Below, piece after piece: positions 1 through 5,770 of a stretch of 5,774 bases of DNA. The notes beneath the pieces were generated by a model. That model ran no database searches. It worked only from the letters and a program-made list of their open reading frames with translations, and was not told the origin of the DNA. The translations under genes were made by a program, and so were the position numbers. Every line of letters begins with the position of its first letter. The stretch's first letter is position 1. This stretch comes from Bryobacteraceae bacterium (lineage in GTDB: Bacteria; Acidobacteriota; Terriglobia; Bryobacterales; Bryobacteraceae). The stretch lies in assembly GCA_019686145.1 (NCBI GenBank), contig JADGHK010000190.1, forward strand, positions 1 to 5,774, written 5' to 3'.

Positions 1-5
1 TGATG

Positions 6-21
6 GCCGGAGCGATCCGGC
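6..21. repeat. Short perfect inverted repeat downstream of the DUF1080 gene
   Basis: GCCGGA at 6-11 and TCCGGC at 16-21 form a perfect 6-bp stem around a 4-base loop (GCGA read on the plus strand, TCGC on the minus strand). It lies 20 bases beyond the stop codon of the minus-strand DUF1080 gene, where a terminator for the three-gene block would be expected. No T-run follows it on the minus strand within the window (CATCA, then the edge), so it is not a canonical intrinsic terminator. It could be a processing or stability hairpin, or a chance GC-rich palindrome. Confidence 0.3.
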
Positions 22-41
22 GGCCCAGGCAGCCTCAGATG

Positions 42-884
42 CTACTGCTGGTCGTAGCCGGTGAGCCTGCGAATCCAGATGTTCCGGTACCGCACCTTCG
101 TATCGTGGTCCTGCAAGGCAAGCGGCTCTTCAGGCCCGTGCGCCTTATACGGACTGATAATCCGGTGCGCCATGCGGCCAATGATCTCCTGGCGGTGATG
201 AACGAGGACTCCGTTGTGAAAGACGGTCACATAAGCCGGCTTGACGAGCTTCTCTCCGTCGAATTTCGGCGCCTCAAAGACGATGTCGAAGGACTGCCAC
301 TCACCGGGCTTGCGCGAAGCGTTCACGAGGGGCGGCCACTGCCCGTAGATGGCGCCCGCCTGACCGTCTGCGTAAGTCGGGTTGTCATAGGAATCCAGAA
401 CCTGGATTTCGTAGTTGCTCATCAGGATCACGCCGCTATTGCCGCGCCACTGGCTGGTGCCGTCAATTTCCGCCGGAGCCGCCCACTCTACGTGAAGCTG
501 GCAATCGCCGAACTTCTCGGTGGTGTAGATGGTGCCGCCCGAGACTTCCATATAGCCGTTCTCCACTTTCCAGCGCGCTGGCTGCTCCTTTCCGTCCCTG
601 CCTCTCGTACGCCACTTCGAAAGGTCCTTCCCATCGAACAGAACGATCGCATCCGACGGCGGATCCCCAGGCTTCGCGCCCGGGGTTACGAGCCGGGGAC
701 GCGGGCGATCAATGTCATGCACTTTCCATTTCTGCCCGGGCAGGACCGGCGTATCGCTGTATCCAAGCGGCGCGGTCCGGTTCTTCTTCTGCTGCGCAAC
801 CACCACTCCGGTAACCAACACGGCCCCTGCGGCAAAAGCCGCGACAAGCGCGGCCTTACGGGTGTTCCTGAGACGTCCCAGCAC
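42..884 (-). CDS. Exported DUF1080 protein (3-keto-disaccharide hydrolase family)
   Basis: This 280-residue protein belongs to the DUF1080 / 3-keto-disaccharide hydrolase family, whose jelly-roll (concanavalin-like) fold is linked to cleavage of 3-keto-glycosides and to carbohydrate binding. Visible family landmarks are LFDGKDLSKW (about 82-91), GDCQLHVEW (126-134), RGNSGV (147-152), YEIQVLDSY (158-166), YADGQAGAIYGQ (171-182), PPLVNAS (184-190), VTVFHNGVLV (219-228) and LQDHDTKVRYRNIWIR (257-272). The domain therefore runs from about residue 77 to the end and looks complete. A basic start followed by a hydrophobic segment (about 11-30, ending VVA before QQKK) is a Sec signal peptide or anchor. 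The start is GTG at 882-884; GAGGT at 890-894 (minus-strand reading) lies 5 bases upstream and supports it. It is last in a minus-strand block behind the ApnL-like gene, 87 bases away. The family call is strong; the true substrate is unknown. Confidence 0.9.
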   Translation of the reverse strand: MLGRLRNTRKAALVAAFAAGAVLVTGVVVAQQKKNRTAPLGYSDTPVLPGQKWKVHDIDRPRPRLVTPGAKPGDPPSDAIVLFDGKDLSKWRTRGRDGKEQPARWKVENGYMEVSGGTIYTTEKFGDCQLHVEWAAPAEIDGTSQWRGNSGVILMSNYEIQVLDSYDNPTYADGQAGAIYGQWPPLVNASRKPGEWQSFDIVFEAPKFDGEKLVKPAYVTVFHNGVLVHHRQEIIGRMAHRIISPYKAHGPEEPLALQDHDTKVRYRNIWIRRLTGYDQQ

Positions 885-971
885 TAGTCACCTCACCCCA
901 AACGTGGATTCAAAGCTGCCAGATTATCAAAAGCGAAGGCTTCAGCGCGCCCCAGGTACAAAATATTGCCT
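885..971 (-). other. 87-base spacer between ApnL-like and DUF1080 genes
   Basis: This gap is wider than the 25 bases between the two upstream genes. On the minus strand it holds a GATAAT hexamer (923-928), one mismatch from a sigma-70 -10 box, but no recognisable -35 box 16-18 bases upstream of it. It ends in the GAGGT ribosome binding site of the DUF1080 gene. A weak GC-rich fold (about 933-948, minus strand) followed by TTTT could attenuate read-through, but the stem is only about 3 bp. The DUF1080 gene may therefore be co-transcribed or have its own weak promoter; the sequence does not decide. Confidence 0.3.
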
Positions 972-2984
972 TCAGGCAGGCTCGCTGTCGATTCTCACTA
1001 CAGAATACGGGGCGAGGGTCAGCGAATTACCAGGCGCAGTGCGCTTTGCCTTCCGAAACTTGATCGGGTCGGTGCAGGCCTCCTCGAAGCTGGATTCATC
1101 CAGGATGCGCATGGACGGCCTGGCCCCAATCAGTCCCGGCCCGAGCGTAACCTCTTCCTCCCTGCCAGTGAAATTGGCAAGCAGCAAGGCCATCCGGTCG
1201 TCCTTCCGAAGCAACGCTGCGTCGACGCGCAGCGGATTGTTCGACCGGATGGGGATGATGGTGCCTCCCCGGAAGTCAGCTGCGTCGGCCAGCACATGAT
1301 ACAGCGGAAAGACGCTGTTCGGTATGGAGCGGAACAGGGATGGCAGCGGCGACCCCTCCTTGCGCTCCAGGACGCCGCACCATCCCACCGACTCGTAATA
1401 CGTGACGCTGTCGGCGCCGGCTTCGGAGAGATACTTCAGGCTCCCGAGTGTCCATGCCGCGCCGAACAGGGACATCTGCCGCGGATCGACGCGAAACGGC
1501 AAAGCGCCACGAGGCTCGATTCGCGGCCCCCATTGATTGGGGTTGAACCGCGGGCGGAGGCTCACTGGCGTTACCGCCAGCCACTTTTTCCCTGTGAAGG
1601 CACGCGCAGATTGTACCGTAGAGGCCTGTGCTACGAGATTCTCCACCAGGGTCGTGTTGTCGAAGGCGTGCACCTGGGGATTGATGGAGTAGCAGACGGC
1701 GTCGAGCAGATCGCCCTGAGGTCGCTGCCGGTTCAACTCGGCAAAATACAGGTTCGTACCTGCCCCAAACCTGGCTCCAAGATCAATCACAGACAGCTGC
1801 TCGCGCGCCCGCTCAATCCACAGGTCTTCCTCGGAGGAGCCGTCGGTTCGGAATACGAGCCATCGGGCAACCTTGGGCCGGAGACTCTTGGCGGCCATCG
1901 CAAGATCCTCGAGCTCCCGCTTGCGGCTGGCTGAAAGGAAGATTGCAATCTCCAGGCTGCTTTCGATGGCCCGTGCATCGATGCTCGCCCGCCGCAGCGT
2001 GTCCACGAAGCTCCGGTTCTGCAGCGGCAGATCGATCCGCAAGTGCGCAGGCTGTAAGAGCTTCAGGCGCTCCAGCTCTTCGACGCTCGTTCTCGACCAG
2101 CCCAAACCGATCGCAGGCAGACGTCTTCCCTCCCCTGCCGCTTCAATGCGGATCGGGCCTTGCTGGACGCTAGTGGAGACCCGGCTGGGCTTGCCCTTCA
2201 GCCGGAGCTCGACAGACTGGCTTATCTTCGAGCCTGCCTGGACCTTAACCGGAAAGGGCAGTCTCAGCGGGGTGCAGTACGTCTTGAAGTTTGCATCCGT
2301 CCAGTTCCGGTGATCCTCCATTTCGAAGACATCGCCGTCAAACCGGATCTCCGCCTCGACACCATCCGACACCCGGTAAGTCATTGCCCGAATGTCAGTG
2401 AACGGCTGGTGGGGAGAGATCAGATCGGGAAACCGGCCATCCTCAAAGCTGCCGTCCGTTTTCTCAATACGAACCGGCTGGCCGGCGCATTCAGTGAGGG
2501 GATGCAAAACGCAAATGCCGATGCGGTTGCGGAGGAAGGTGGAATTCGCGACTCCATCCATCCGGAATCGCATAGTACCGTCGGGGTCACCCGAGATGGA
2601 GCCTTTCCAGGAGAAATCAATCGGGCCCTCCTTGCAGACTACATCGAAGGTAACGTGAAAACGGCCGGCATCCTTCTTTGTAACGACATTGGAGACACGA
2701 GGCGTGACGGTGAGCCAGGAGTCATCCCGGACAGCGGCATAAATACCTCGAAGAATTTCGCGATCTCCCAGGCGCACGTAGCGGACGAATGCGAGTTCGG
2801 GTTCAAATACGAGAGAGACCGGGCCAGCTTCGAGCGCAACGCTGGCAGGCTCGGACTCATCGCGCCCGTAGTAGATGACTCCCCGTGGAAGGGATGTGGC
2901 GCCGTGGCACTCCGTGCTTTGCCAAAGCGCCAAGCCGACGCCCGAAAGAAGCACCTGACGGCGCGTGATTCTGTCGTCCGGCAT
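972..2984 (-). CDS. Tat-exported protein resembling D-apionate lactonase (ApnL)
   Basis: The 670-residue product resembles the ApnL family, whose characterised members hydrolyse D-apionolactone to D-apionate during breakdown of the plant sugar apiose. The match is by remembered motifs: NRIGICVLHPLTECAGQPV (153-171), a P-x-QPFTDIRA stretch (191-200), FEMEDHRNWTDANFKTY (220-236), GTNLYFAELNR (409-419) and YSINPQVHAFD (432-442). The order fits an N-terminal beta domain (about 35-262), a TIM-barrel-like middle (about 290-575) and a small beta C-terminal domain (about 585-670, with LLLANFTG). The N-terminus has TRRQVLLSG (8-16) and a hydrophobic run, a twin-arginine-type leader, so export is likely. 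E416 (in FAELNR) and E531 (in TYYESVGW) sit where GH-A-type barrels carry catalytic acids; this is inference. ATG at 2982-2984 follows GGAGG (2990-2994) by 5 bases, and that site lies in the 25-base gap after the GGT-like gene. An exported glycosidase-like enzyme is the alternative reading. Confidence 0.65.
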   Translation of the reverse strand: MPDDRITRRQVLLSGVGLALWQSTECHGATSLPRGVIYYGRDESEPASVALEAGPVSLVFEPELAFVRYVRLGDREILRGIYAAVRDDSWLTVTPRVSNVVTKKDAGRFHVTFDVVCKEGPIDFSWKGSISGDPDGTMRFRMDGVANSTFLRNRIGICVLHPLTECAGQPVRIEKTDGSFEDGRFPDLISPHQPFTDIRAMTYRVSDGVEAEIRFDGDVFEMEDHRNWTDANFKTYCTPLRLPFPVKVQAGSKISQSVELRLKGKPSRVSTSVQQGPIRIEAAGEGRRLPAIGLGWSRTSVEELERLKLLQPAHLRIDLPLQNRSFVDTLRRASIDARAIESSLEIAIFLSASRKRELEDLAMAAKSLRPKVARWLVFRTDGSSEEDLWIERAREQLSVIDLGARFGAGTNLYFAELNRQRPQGDLLDAVCYSINPQVHAFDNTTLVENLVAQASTVQSARAFTGKKWLAVTPVSLRPRFNPNQWGPRIEPRGALPFRVDPRQMSLFGAAWTLGSLKYLSEAGADSVTYYESVGWCGVLERKEGSPLPSLFRSIPNSVFPLYHVLADAADFRGGTIIPIRSNNPLRVDAALLRKDDRMALLLANFTGREEEVTLGPGLIGARPSMRILDESSFEEACTDPIKFRKAKRTAPGNSLTLAPYSVVRIDSEPA

Positions 2985-2988
2985 AACA

Positions 2989-2994
2989 ACCTCC
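2989..2994 (-). promoter_or_regulatory. Ribosome binding site of the ApnL-like gene
   Basis: GGAGGT on the minus strand lies 4-5 bases before the ATG at 2982-2984. It fixes the start of the 670-residue protein and lies wholly in the 25-base gap after the stop codon of the GGT-like gene. That supports separate translation starts on a shared transcript. Confidence 0.8.
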
Positions 2995-3009
2995 GGAGGC
3001 TTGAAAGTA

Positions 3010-4833
3010 CTACCAGGCGCGAGCGACGCGATAGCCGTAGGGGTCGGCGCCCGCCTCGATTACGCCGTTCGGCGTGACCCGGATCATGACAGGAGCGCTG
3101 CCGCTCGCCCACCGGGACCGCTTGCTCACGCGATGCCCTCTCTCGCTGAGTTCCCGCATTACTTCCGGTGCGACGCGTTCATCGAGGATGAGATCTCCCG
3201 GATTCATCGCATGGTTGTCGAAGCTCGACACGAGATGCCGTGTCTGGAACCGGGGCGCCTCCACAGCCTCCTGGGCATTCATCCCAAATTCAACGACATT
3301 CAGCAGGAGCTGCAGCAGCGCCTGATCCTGGTTATCGCCCCCCGGCGTCGACAGCGCAAGATAGGGCTGGCCGTCCTTCACAACCAGCGTCGGACTCAAA
3401 GTGACGCGAGGGCGCTTTCCCCCGGCCAGCTCATTGGGATGTCCTTCAATGAGCAGGAAGCTCTGAGCGCGCTGGGTGAGCGGAATCCCTGTGTCGCCGG
3501 CAATGACCGAAGGCAGCCACGCGCCGGAAGGCGTTGCGGAAAAGAGAATGCCGTCTTTGTCGACCGCGTTTACACACGTCGTGTCCCGGGCCATTAAGGC
3601 ATCGTCAATCGGCAGTCGCACGAACTCTGTCTGCGACGGGTGCCGCCCCGGATGGCCTTGAATCACTCCGGGCCGGAACTCCAGAGAGGCCTGCTCTGAA
3701 ATCAGCTTGCGGCGCTCGGCAGCGTACTCCTTGGACAACAGTTCCGCCGGTACCTTCACAAATGCAGGATCACCGTAGTATGTATCGCGATCGGCGTAGG
3801 AAAGCTTCAAAGCCTCCGCAAGAACATGGATGTAGGCCGTGCTGTTGTGCCGCAACGAGGCAAGATCGATTCCCTCGAGTATATTCAAGGTCTCAAGCAG
3901 CGCCGGCCCCTGTGTCCAGAACCCAGTCTTATAGACGGTATACCCGCGGTAGTTGGTCGAACGCGGCTCTTCCACCTGGAGCCGGAACGCCGCCATGTCC
4001 TCGTACCGCAGCAGACCGTTGTTCGCCCTGCTGAAGGCGTCGATCTTTTTGGCGATTTCACCCCGATAAAAGTAATCACGAACGGCGTCGATCGCCTCCT
4101 TACGGCTCGCTCCGGCTTCGATCGCCTTTCGTTCCGCCGAGGCCATGGCGCGCAGTGTCCCCGCCAGATCAGGCTGCCGGAACGTCGTGCCTGGTGCTGG
4201 AACCCGCCCGTTTGGCATGAAGGTCGCCTTCGAAGTGGGCCAGAGCTCGAAGAAGCGTCGGGACCGCGCGATGCTGCCCGCGCGAATCTCGTCGATCGGC
4301 GCCCCGTCCGCCAGTTCGATTGCACGAGCGATTACATCAGAAAACGACAAGGTGCCGAATTCGCGCAAGGCAAGGAGACCGGCATCCACCATTCCGGGAA
4401 CGAGCGCAGGCATGATGCCAGCCACCGGCACCATACCCTCTAACCCGTTCCGCTCGATCGTCAGCACCTCTCCAGGCATCAGCTTCCGCTTCCGAAACAG
4501 TTCCGCGGAAGCCAGTCTTGGCATGGTCCCCACGCCCGCAATCGAATAGACTTTGCCGTCCTTCGTGCGGATGAGAATCGGCGCCTCTCCGCCGAATCCG
4601 AAATGCGAATATTCGGTGACTGCGGCTGCGAACATGGCGGCAACCCCGGCGTCGACGGCGTTACCGCCCTTGTGAAATATCCCCATGCCGGCTTCTGCGG
4701 CATAGTCTGTGCCGGCGGCGATCGCCCCTCTCGTGCCTCTGGCCGCGTGCCGCGCGGGTCGTTCGATTTCCTTTCGCTGTGCCGCACAGGCAAACGCGAA
4801 ACAAAGGAGAAGTGCGACGCCTTTGAATTTCAT
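3010..4833 (-). CDS. ggt: Secreted gamma-glutamyltranspeptidase-family Ntn hydrolase, likely altered specificity
   Basis: A 607-residue precursor of the GGT family, near the usual length (about 580). These enzymes self-cleave before a threonine to give large and small subunits and transfer or hydrolyse gamma-glutamyl amides in the periplasm. Residues 1-19 are a Sec signal (MKFK, hydrophobic core, ACAA then Q). Landmarks are KGGNAVDAGVAA (55-66), FGFGGE (78-83), the nucleophile motif DTTCVNAVDKDG (417-428, nucleophile T418), LSPTLVVKDG (479-488), STPGGD (495-500) and EAVEAPRFQT (522-531). The E. coli gamma-glutamate-binding residues (R114 in DFRE, D433, S462-S463) appear replaced: here IAGVGTMP (about 98-105), a Q-S-F stretch and RPRVTLSP. 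An amidase or acylase with another substrate is therefore possible. I chose ATG 4831-4833 over GTG 4867-4869 because the signal peptide starts there and AGGAGG (4835-4840) precedes it, although only 1 base away. It is first in the minus-strand block. Confidence 0.88.
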   Translation of the reverse strand: MKFKGVALLLCFAFACAAQRKEIERPARHAARGTRGAIAAGTDYAAEAGMGIFHKGGNAVDAGVAAMFAAAVTEYSHFGFGGEAPILIRTKDGKVYSIAGVGTMPRLASAELFRKRKLMPGEVLTIERNGLEGMVPVAGIMPALVPGMVDAGLLALREFGTLSFSDVIARAIELADGAPIDEIRAGSIARSRRFFELWPTSKATFMPNGRVPAPGTTFRQPDLAGTLRAMASAERKAIEAGASRKEAIDAVRDYFYRGEIAKKIDAFSRANNGLLRYEDMAAFRLQVEEPRSTNYRGYTVYKTGFWTQGPALLETLNILEGIDLASLRHNSTAYIHVLAEALKLSYADRDTYYGDPAFVKVPAELLSKEYAAERRKLISEQASLEFRPGVIQGHPGRHPSQTEFVRLPIDDALMARDTTCVNAVDKDGILFSATPSGAWLPSVIAGDTGIPLTQRAQSFLLIEGHPNELAGGKRPRVTLSPTLVVKDGQPYLALSTPGGDNQDQALLQLLLNVVEFGMNAQEAVEAPRFQTRHLVSSFDNHAMNPGDLILDERVAPEVMRELSERGHRVSKRSRWASGSAPVMIRVTPNGVIEAGADPYGYRVARAW

Positions 4834-4834
4834 T

Positions 4835-4840
4835 CCTCCT
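4835..4840 (-). promoter_or_regulatory. ggt: Ribosome binding site of the GGT-like gene, unusually close to the start
   Basis: A perfect AGGAGG on the minus strand ends 1 base before the ATG at 4831-4833, much closer than the usual 5-9 bases. No better in-frame start lies just downstream, and the signal peptide begins at this ATG. The site therefore supports this start, but translation may be inefficient. The alternative GTG at 4867-4869 would add 12 polar residues before the signal peptide and has no comparable site. Confidence 0.55.
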
Positions 4841-4842
4841 GA

Positions 4843-4848
4843 ATTATA
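4843..4848 (-). promoter_or_regulatory. TATAAT hexamer upstream of the GGT-like gene
   Basis: The minus strand carries a perfect TATAAT -10 consensus here. A start about 7 bases beyond it (near 4836) would fall inside the AGGAGG ribosome binding site and leave only about 3 bases before the ATG, and no good -35 box lies 16-18 bases upstream. As a promoter it would produce an almost leaderless message, so it may be a chance match. Confidence 0.25.
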
Positions 4849-4879
4849 GCCGGACACGGGGACCGCCACTGAGCAGCCT

Positions 4880-4887
4880 TTTATAAT
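4880..4887. promoter_or_regulatory. AT-rich -10-like element readable on both strands
   Basis: The eight bases TTTATAAT read TATAAT on the plus strand (4882-4887) and TATAAA on the minus strand (4880-4885). On the plus strand transcription would start near 4894, about 5 bases before the zinc-ribbon ATG. GGGACC at 4859-4864 matches TTGACA at three positions with a 17-base spacer. On the minus strand the start would be near 4873, about 40 bases before the GGT-like ATG, leaving room for its ribosome binding site. The element lies in the only divergent gap of the window, where promoters for both gene blocks are needed. The -35 boxes are weak on both sides. Confidence 0.45.
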
Positions 4888-4898
4888 GGGTCAAGCCG

Positions 4899-5063
4899 AT
4901 GCAATCTGATAAAGATCCCTTCGTGCGGACGCCGGCGACGAAGTCGGAATCAGACGAGCCCATGCTTTACTGCCCCGTTTGCAGCGCGAAACTGCGTGAG
5001 TTGAAGTGCAAGCTGCTCTGCGAGCGTTGCGGCTATTACATGAGCTGCGCTGATTACTACTGA
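4899..5063 (+). CDS. Small zinc-ribbon protein (54 residues)
   Basis: ATG at 4899-4901 to TGA at 5061-5063 encodes 54 residues. A polar N-terminal tail (about 1-21) is followed by CPVC (25-28) and CERCGYYMSC (41-50). The CxxC...CxxC pairs C25/C28 and C41/C44 fit a four-cysteine zinc ribbon, with extra cysteines at 37 and 50. The protein ends in ADYY. An in-frame TAA at 4884-4886 bars an earlier start. A later ATG at 4962-4964 (M22) would still keep the whole ribbon. No clear Shine-Dalgarno sequence precedes 4899, and the putative -10 box ends 11 bases before it, so the message may be nearly leaderless. The dinB-like gene follows after 14 bases, so co-transcription is very likely. Function is unknown; such ribbons bind nucleic acid or protein partners. 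There is no signal peptide, so it should act in the cytoplasm. Confidence 0.8.
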   Translation: MQSDKDPFVRTPATKSESDEPMLYCPVCSAKLRELKCKLLCERCGYYMSCADYY

Positions 5064-5064
5064 A

Positions 5065-5070
5065 AAGGAG
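5065..5070 (+). promoter_or_regulatory. Ribosome binding site of the dinB-like gene
   Basis: AAGGAG lies 7 bases before the ATG at 5078-5080, an ideal distance. It begins just after the TGA of the zinc-ribbon gene, which fits translation of both genes from one message. Confidence 0.8.
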
Positions 5071-5077
5071 AGAGCCG

Positions 5078-5563
5078 ATGAGAGCCATCGCCGACTTGCT
5101 GGATCGCTTCAAGCGCGGCGCGGAATTGATACCGGTCGTAATCGAAGGTGTATCGGGGCCTGAGGCAAATTACCAGATTGCCCCTGACGTGTGGACGATC
5201 CGTCAAATCATTTGTCATCTCGCCGATTCGGAACTCGTGGGAGCATTCCGGTTTCGATCCGTCCTTGCGGAAGACAACCCTGTCCTCACCGCCTACGATC
5301 AGGATGCGTGGGCTCGCAGTTTGGATTATCAACGCCGCGACTTCCGGCAGGCTCTGGATTCGTTCCGGCGAATCCGGTGTGAGAATTGGGAGCTCCTGGA
5401 GCCACTTCCCGAAAGCGCTTTTCAGCGGACCGGGAATCACACTGAACGGGGAACCGTGACGCTGCTCGATCTGTTGCGGATTTACACCGAACACGCAGAA
5501 AAGCACGCGCAGCAAATTCGTAAGATCCGGTTCCAATATAAGCAGTTGCGCGCACACGCCTGA
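5078..5563 (+). CDS. DinB-family metal-binding four-helix protein
   Basis: The 161-residue product has the features of the DinB / YfiT-like superfamily: a four-helix bundle that holds a divalent metal with three histidines. Here H47 (in WTIRQIICHLADSE, 39-52) and the H139/H143 pair (EHAEKHAQQI, 138-147) form the expected triad, and the length is usual for the family. Members include thiol S-transferases such as bacillithiol or mycothiol-dependent enzymes and many uncharacterised proteins; the name comes from a damage-inducible Bacillus gene, not the DNA polymerase DinB of E. coli. Nothing in the sequence fixes the substrate. There is no signal peptide, so it is cytoplasmic. ATG 5078 is preceded by a strong AAGGAG, and the gene is the second of a tight pair with the zinc-ribbon gene. 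No SOS-box-like operator was recognised upstream of the pair. Confidence 0.88.
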   Translation: MRAIADLLDRFKRGAELIPVVIEGVSGPEANYQIAPDVWTIRQIICHLADSELVGAFRFRSVLAEDNPVLTAYDQDAWARSLDYQRRDFRQALDSFRRIRCENWELLEPLPESAFQRTGNHTERGTVTLLDLLRIYTEHAEKHAQQIRKIRFQYKQLRAHA

Positions 5564-5591
5564 GTCACGCCGTCGTCGGAAAGCAGGCGTG
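5555..5591 (+). terminator. Possible terminator hairpin overlapping the dinB stop codon
   Basis: CACGCCTG (5555-5562) and CAGGCGTG (5584-5591) are perfect 8-bp inverted repeats. Between them lies an inner CCG-TCGT-CGG hairpin (5570-5579). A second CACGCC at 5566-5571 offers an alternative partner for GGCGTG (5586-5591). The outer stem uses the last sense codons and part of the TGA of dinB. No T-run follows (AATCTGTACG), so it is not a classical intrinsic terminator. Its place between convergent dinB and tRNA-Ser makes a transcript-ending role plausible. Confidence 0.35.
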
Positions 5592-5676
5592 AATCTGTAC
5601 GTTCATGAAACGAGGGCCTGCCAGCGTTCTGGGGAACTTGTCGGGACTGGGTTAACGTAGGCGCAGGCTCTAGCGC
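5564..5676. other. Convergent gap between dinB and tRNA-Ser
   Basis: There is no gene here. Besides the end of the 5555-5591 hairpin it contains small overlapping 4-bp stems (GTTC/GAAC around 5626-5637, CCAG/CTGG around 5621-5632), an 8-base palindrome TTCATGAA (5602-5609), and GCCAGCG (5620-5626), which mirrors CGCTGGC (5674-5680) at the tRNA 3' end. None has a T-run on either strand. Confidence 0.4.

Positions 5677-5770
<94 letters not shown>

Noticed and set aside
3..887. Long open frame on the plus strand opposite the DUF1080 gene
   Set aside because: The product has no recognisable family features, while the minus-strand frame carries a full DUF1080 domain, a signal peptide and a ribosome binding site. 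It is a high-GC antisense shadow.
930..950. Intrinsic terminator between the ApnL-like and DUF1080 genes (GC stem followed by TTTT on the minus strand)
   Set aside because: The stem closes over only about 3 bp, too weak to call.
966..1934. Long open frames on the plus strand opposite the ApnL-like gene (also 2160-3077)
   Set aside because: The compositions are unnatural (rich in Arg, Pro and Gly) with no motif, and they lie fully opposite a gene with recognisable family motifs.
4834..4869. Longer GGT-like protein starting at GTG 4867-4869
   Set aside because: It would place 12 residues before an evident signal peptide and lacks a ribosome binding site of its own; ATG 4831-4833 fits better.
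5057..5557. Minus-strand open frame opposite dinB
   Set aside because: Plus-strand DinB has the histidine triad and a strong ribosome binding site; the opposite frame has neither motif nor start signal.
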